This document shows positions 62,320 through 64,000 of a stretch of DNA of 64,000 bases, piece by piece. The stretch is from Hespellia sp. (GTDB lineage: Bacteria; Bacillota; Clostridia; Lachnospirales; Lachnospiraceae). The stretch covers positions 1-64,000 of the forward strand of contig JAQUVD010000017.1 in NCBI GenBank assembly GCA_028693555.1, in the 5' to 3' direction. The notes under the pieces were generated by a model. That model saw only the letters and a list, made by a program, of their open reading frames with translations. It ran no database searches and was not told the origin of the DNA. Position 1 is the stretch's first letter, and the number at the start of each line of letters is the position of its first letter. Position numbers and translations under genes: made by a program.

Positions 62320-63042
62320 ATGACGGATACATGGAAAAGAATGCAGGTGTTTTCGGGTGGGACATTAAAGCTGATCGCGATTGTCACGATGCTGATTGAT
62401 CACATCGGTGCCGCCATTTTGTACTATTCTGTTTATACAGAAGCAGGAATTTCACTGTATTACGCGACCCGTAGGATTGGCAGGATTGCATTTCCCATTT
62501 TTTGTTTTTTGCTGGTGGAGGGGTTTCTACATACGCACGATGTGAAAAAGTATGCGACGAGACTGGGAATTTTCTGTCTGTTGTCAGAAGTGCCGTTCGA
62601 TCTTGCGCTTACAGGAAACGAAAATTCAGTCTGGATGCATCAGAATGTATTCTGGACCCTTCTGATTGCGCTGCTTGTGCTGGTGGGACTTCGATTGATT
62701 GAAAATAAAATCCCCGTCACGGCATCTGCGTGGCAGGGAATCTTAACGGTCTTATGTATCGCGGCAGGATGCACTCTCGCTTACCTGATGCATACAGATT
62801 ACGATTACAAGGGTGTACTGGCGATTTGCATTCTATATCTGCTGCGTGCACACAGGGGCAGGCAGGTAATCGCCGGTGCACTGTGCTTTTTGTGGGAACC
62901 GTGGGCATTGATCGGATTCATCCCGATTCTTCTATATAATGGGAAGCGTGGAATGTCTGTCAAATATTTTTTCTATCTGTTTTATCCGGTCCATCTGCTG
63001 CTTCTGTATCTGATTGCACATATTCTGCTCCGGCTGTATTAA
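62320..63042 (+). CDS. TraX family membrane protein
   Basis: A 240-residue protein with about eight membrane helices and the TraX family start GGTLKLIAIVTMLIDHIG, followed by RRIGRIAFPIFCFLLVEGF and LGIFCLLSEVPFDLAL. In F plasmids TraX acetylates pilin; in Firmicutes chromosomes it is probably a general acyltransferase-like protein of unknown substrate. GGAAGGAG precedes the ATG. Its 3' end overlaps the convergent CHR gene by 4 bp. Confidence 0.9.
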   Translation: MTDTWKRMQVFSGGTLKLIAIVTMLIDHIGAAILYYSVYTEAGISLYYATRRIGRIAFPIFCFLLVEGFLHTHDVKKYATRLGIFCLLSEVPFDLALTGNENSVWMHQNVFWTLLIALLVLVGLRLIENKIPVTASAWQGILTVLCIAAGCTLAYLMHTDYDYKGVLAICILYLLRAHRGRQVIAGALCFLWEPWALIGFIPILLYNGKRGMSVKYFFYLFYPVHLLLLYLIAHILLRLY

Positions 63043-63593
63043 AGCTTGAAAACAATTCCAATTACGGCTCCGGCTGCAATCCAGATCAGTGGATGCAGCT
63101 TTTTTAAACGCGGAATTTCCATCAGAATAAATAAGATGATACAGATTGTGATACTGGTGAAATCAGGGCGGTATCCGGAATCTGTTGTGATCAAAAGTGA
63201 TATTTTTGAAAGCTCCAGTACGGCATATAAAATAAGTGCTGCAACGGTGGGGCGGATTCCATCAAAAATCGCCTTCACAATCGGGTTATCACTGAAATTC
63301 TGCATGAATTTTGCAATCAGCATGATGATGACGAGCGCAGGAAGCACCAGTGCAAATGTTGCGATGAGTGCACCGGGGATTCCTGCAGCCTGAAAACCGG
63401 CATAAGTTGCCATATTAATTCCGACAGGTCCCGGAGTGCTCTGGCTGATTGCGACCATATTAGCAAATTCGCTTGTTGTATACCAACCGTATTTGGCAGA
63501 TAAATCAATTAGAAATGGAATGGTTGCCATTCCGCCGCCAATCGCAAAAAGACCTATTTTGAAAAATTCATAAAAAAGAGTCAGGTAGATCAT
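63039..63593 (-). CDS. Chromate transporter, CHR domain protein (second of a pair)
   Basis: A 184-residue protein with one CHR domain: LFYEFFKIGLFAIGGGMATIP at the N-terminus and VAISQSTPGPVGINMATYAG later. Single-domain CHR proteins act as pairs from adjacent genes. The ATG at 63593 follows GGGAGG on the minus strand and overlaps the stop of the partner gene (ATGA). The family exports chromate, and in anaerobes its substrate is often unproven. A longer reading upstream in this frame is a shadow of the partner gene. Confidence 0.9.
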   Translation of the reverse strand: MIYLTLFYEFFKIGLFAIGGGMATIPFLIDLSAKYGWYTTSEFANMVAISQSTPGPVGINMATYAGFQAAGIPGALIATFALVLPALVIIMLIAKFMQNFSDNPIVKAIFDGIRPTVAALILYAVLELSKISLLITTDSGYRPDFTSITICIILFILMEIPRLKKLHPLIWIAAGAVIGIVFKL

Positions 63594-64000
63594 GATTTCA
63601 TACCTCCCTCTTTTTTGCGAAGCCTGAAGGCAATCACTCCAACTGCACCGGCAAGGATGACGATCACCGGCAGTGGAACCGGTGTGAAGGTCGCAAGGAT
63701 TAATGCACCAAAGAAGAGCAGAACACCGAGTACATTTTTGACACCTTTTCGTATCATAAGAAGAACGGTGTCGAGCATCATAGCACAGACTGCGATTCGG
63801 ATTCCGGCAAAAGCATGGAGCAGAACTGCATTGTCCATATATTGCCGGAGAACAGATGCGATTAATATGATAATGATCAGAGAAGGCGAAACTTCTCCCA
63901 ATGTTGCAATGGTACCACCGAGAATCCCGCCCTGAAGGTATCCGATATAAGTTGCTGTATTGACGGCGATGATACCGGGCGTACACTGACCAATGGCGTA
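63590..64000 (-). CDS. Chromate transporter, CHR domain protein (first of a pair), 5' part outside window
   Basis: The open frame runs from the window edge and reads AIGQCTPGIIAVNTATYIGY, the CHR domain motif (ISQ-TPGPIAVN type), then several membrane helices ending in VIAFRLRKKEGGMKS. About 137 codons are visible; a full protein would be near 180-190, so the N-terminal ~50 residues are missing. The stop overlaps the start of the second CHR gene, so both are translated as a unit. Confidence 0.88.
   Translation of the reverse strand, partial: YAIGQCTPGIIAVNTATYIGYLQGGILGGTIATLGEVSPSLIIIILIASVLRQYMDNAVLLHAFAGIRIAVCAMMLDTVLLMIRKGVKNVLGVLLFFGALILATFTPVPLPVIVILAGAVGVIAFRLRKKEGGMKS

Noticed and set aside
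63594-63986. Longer N-terminus for the second CHR protein
   Set aside because: The extra frame is an out-of-frame shadow of the first CHR gene, and a good ribosome binding site precedes the ATG at 63593.

Overview
The window looks like a chromosomal segment of a low-to-mid GC Gram-positive Clostridia bacterium, most likely a gut Lachnospiraceae. The clues are strong AGGAGG-type ribosome binding sites, frequent TTG and GTG starts, a leuS T-box, a glycine riboswitch, ECF sigma and UTRA-GntR regulators, and the gene order holA-lepA-hemW. I did not identify the species. No rRNA, tRNA or CRISPR array was seen.

Layout. 1-0.55 kb: the 3' tail of a group II intron and a small P-loop ATPase. 0.7-2.3 kb: a glycine riboswitch controlling an amino-acid:sodium symporter. 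2.4-15.5 kb: a plant-glycoside locus with a GH78 rhamnosidase, an AraC regulator, a GPH-type sugar symporter, a domain-permuted GH3 glucosidase and an esterase. This locus is interrupted by a patch of HTH-nuclease and Uma2 genes and a transporter remnant. The GH78 and symporter promoters share a 20-bp-period direct repeat that probably binds the AraC protein. 15.7-19.2 kb: another Uma2 gene, then a T-box and leuS. 19.3-25.6 kb: an accessory run of small genes in one orientation (acetyltransferases, a TfoX-C protein, a MerR regulator with a textbook promoter, DUF1697, DUF3784). 25.6-30.1 kb: the trehalose operon treR-treP-treC with three matching operators. 30.2-36.7 kb: an ECF sigma factor with an FtsX-ectodomain partner, an ABC-F ATPase, an aromatic-acid exporter-like protein, adenine deaminase and a metal or arsenic efflux protein. 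36.9-40.75 kb: a gtrB-yfhO-gtrA operon for lipid-linked sugar transfer to cell-wall polymers. 41.4-44.1 kb: a Lon-like ATPase without protease domain, a HAD phosphatase and a potassium-channel-like protein. 44.2-51.6 kb: arginine genes (argG, then proB, argC, a GNAT gene, argJ, argB, argD) with promoter-overlapping repeats resembling ARG boxes. 51.7-62.3 kb: comEA, a two-component system with a GerMN lipoprotein, comEC, holA, lepA, hemW. 62.3-64 kb: a TraX-like membrane protein and a two-gene CHR (chromate) transporter cut by the window end.

The most unusual thing is the 670-bp gap between gtrA and the convergent Lon-like ATPase gene. It holds two elements of about 293 bp in opposite orientation. 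Each is a pair of ~106-108-bp imperfect inverted arms enclosing one 46-nt hairpin and one small hairpin with a 10-bp stem. The two copies differ greatly in sequence but keep the same architecture, and each starts 2-3 nt after the stop codon of the gene upstream of it. I could not match them to a known family.
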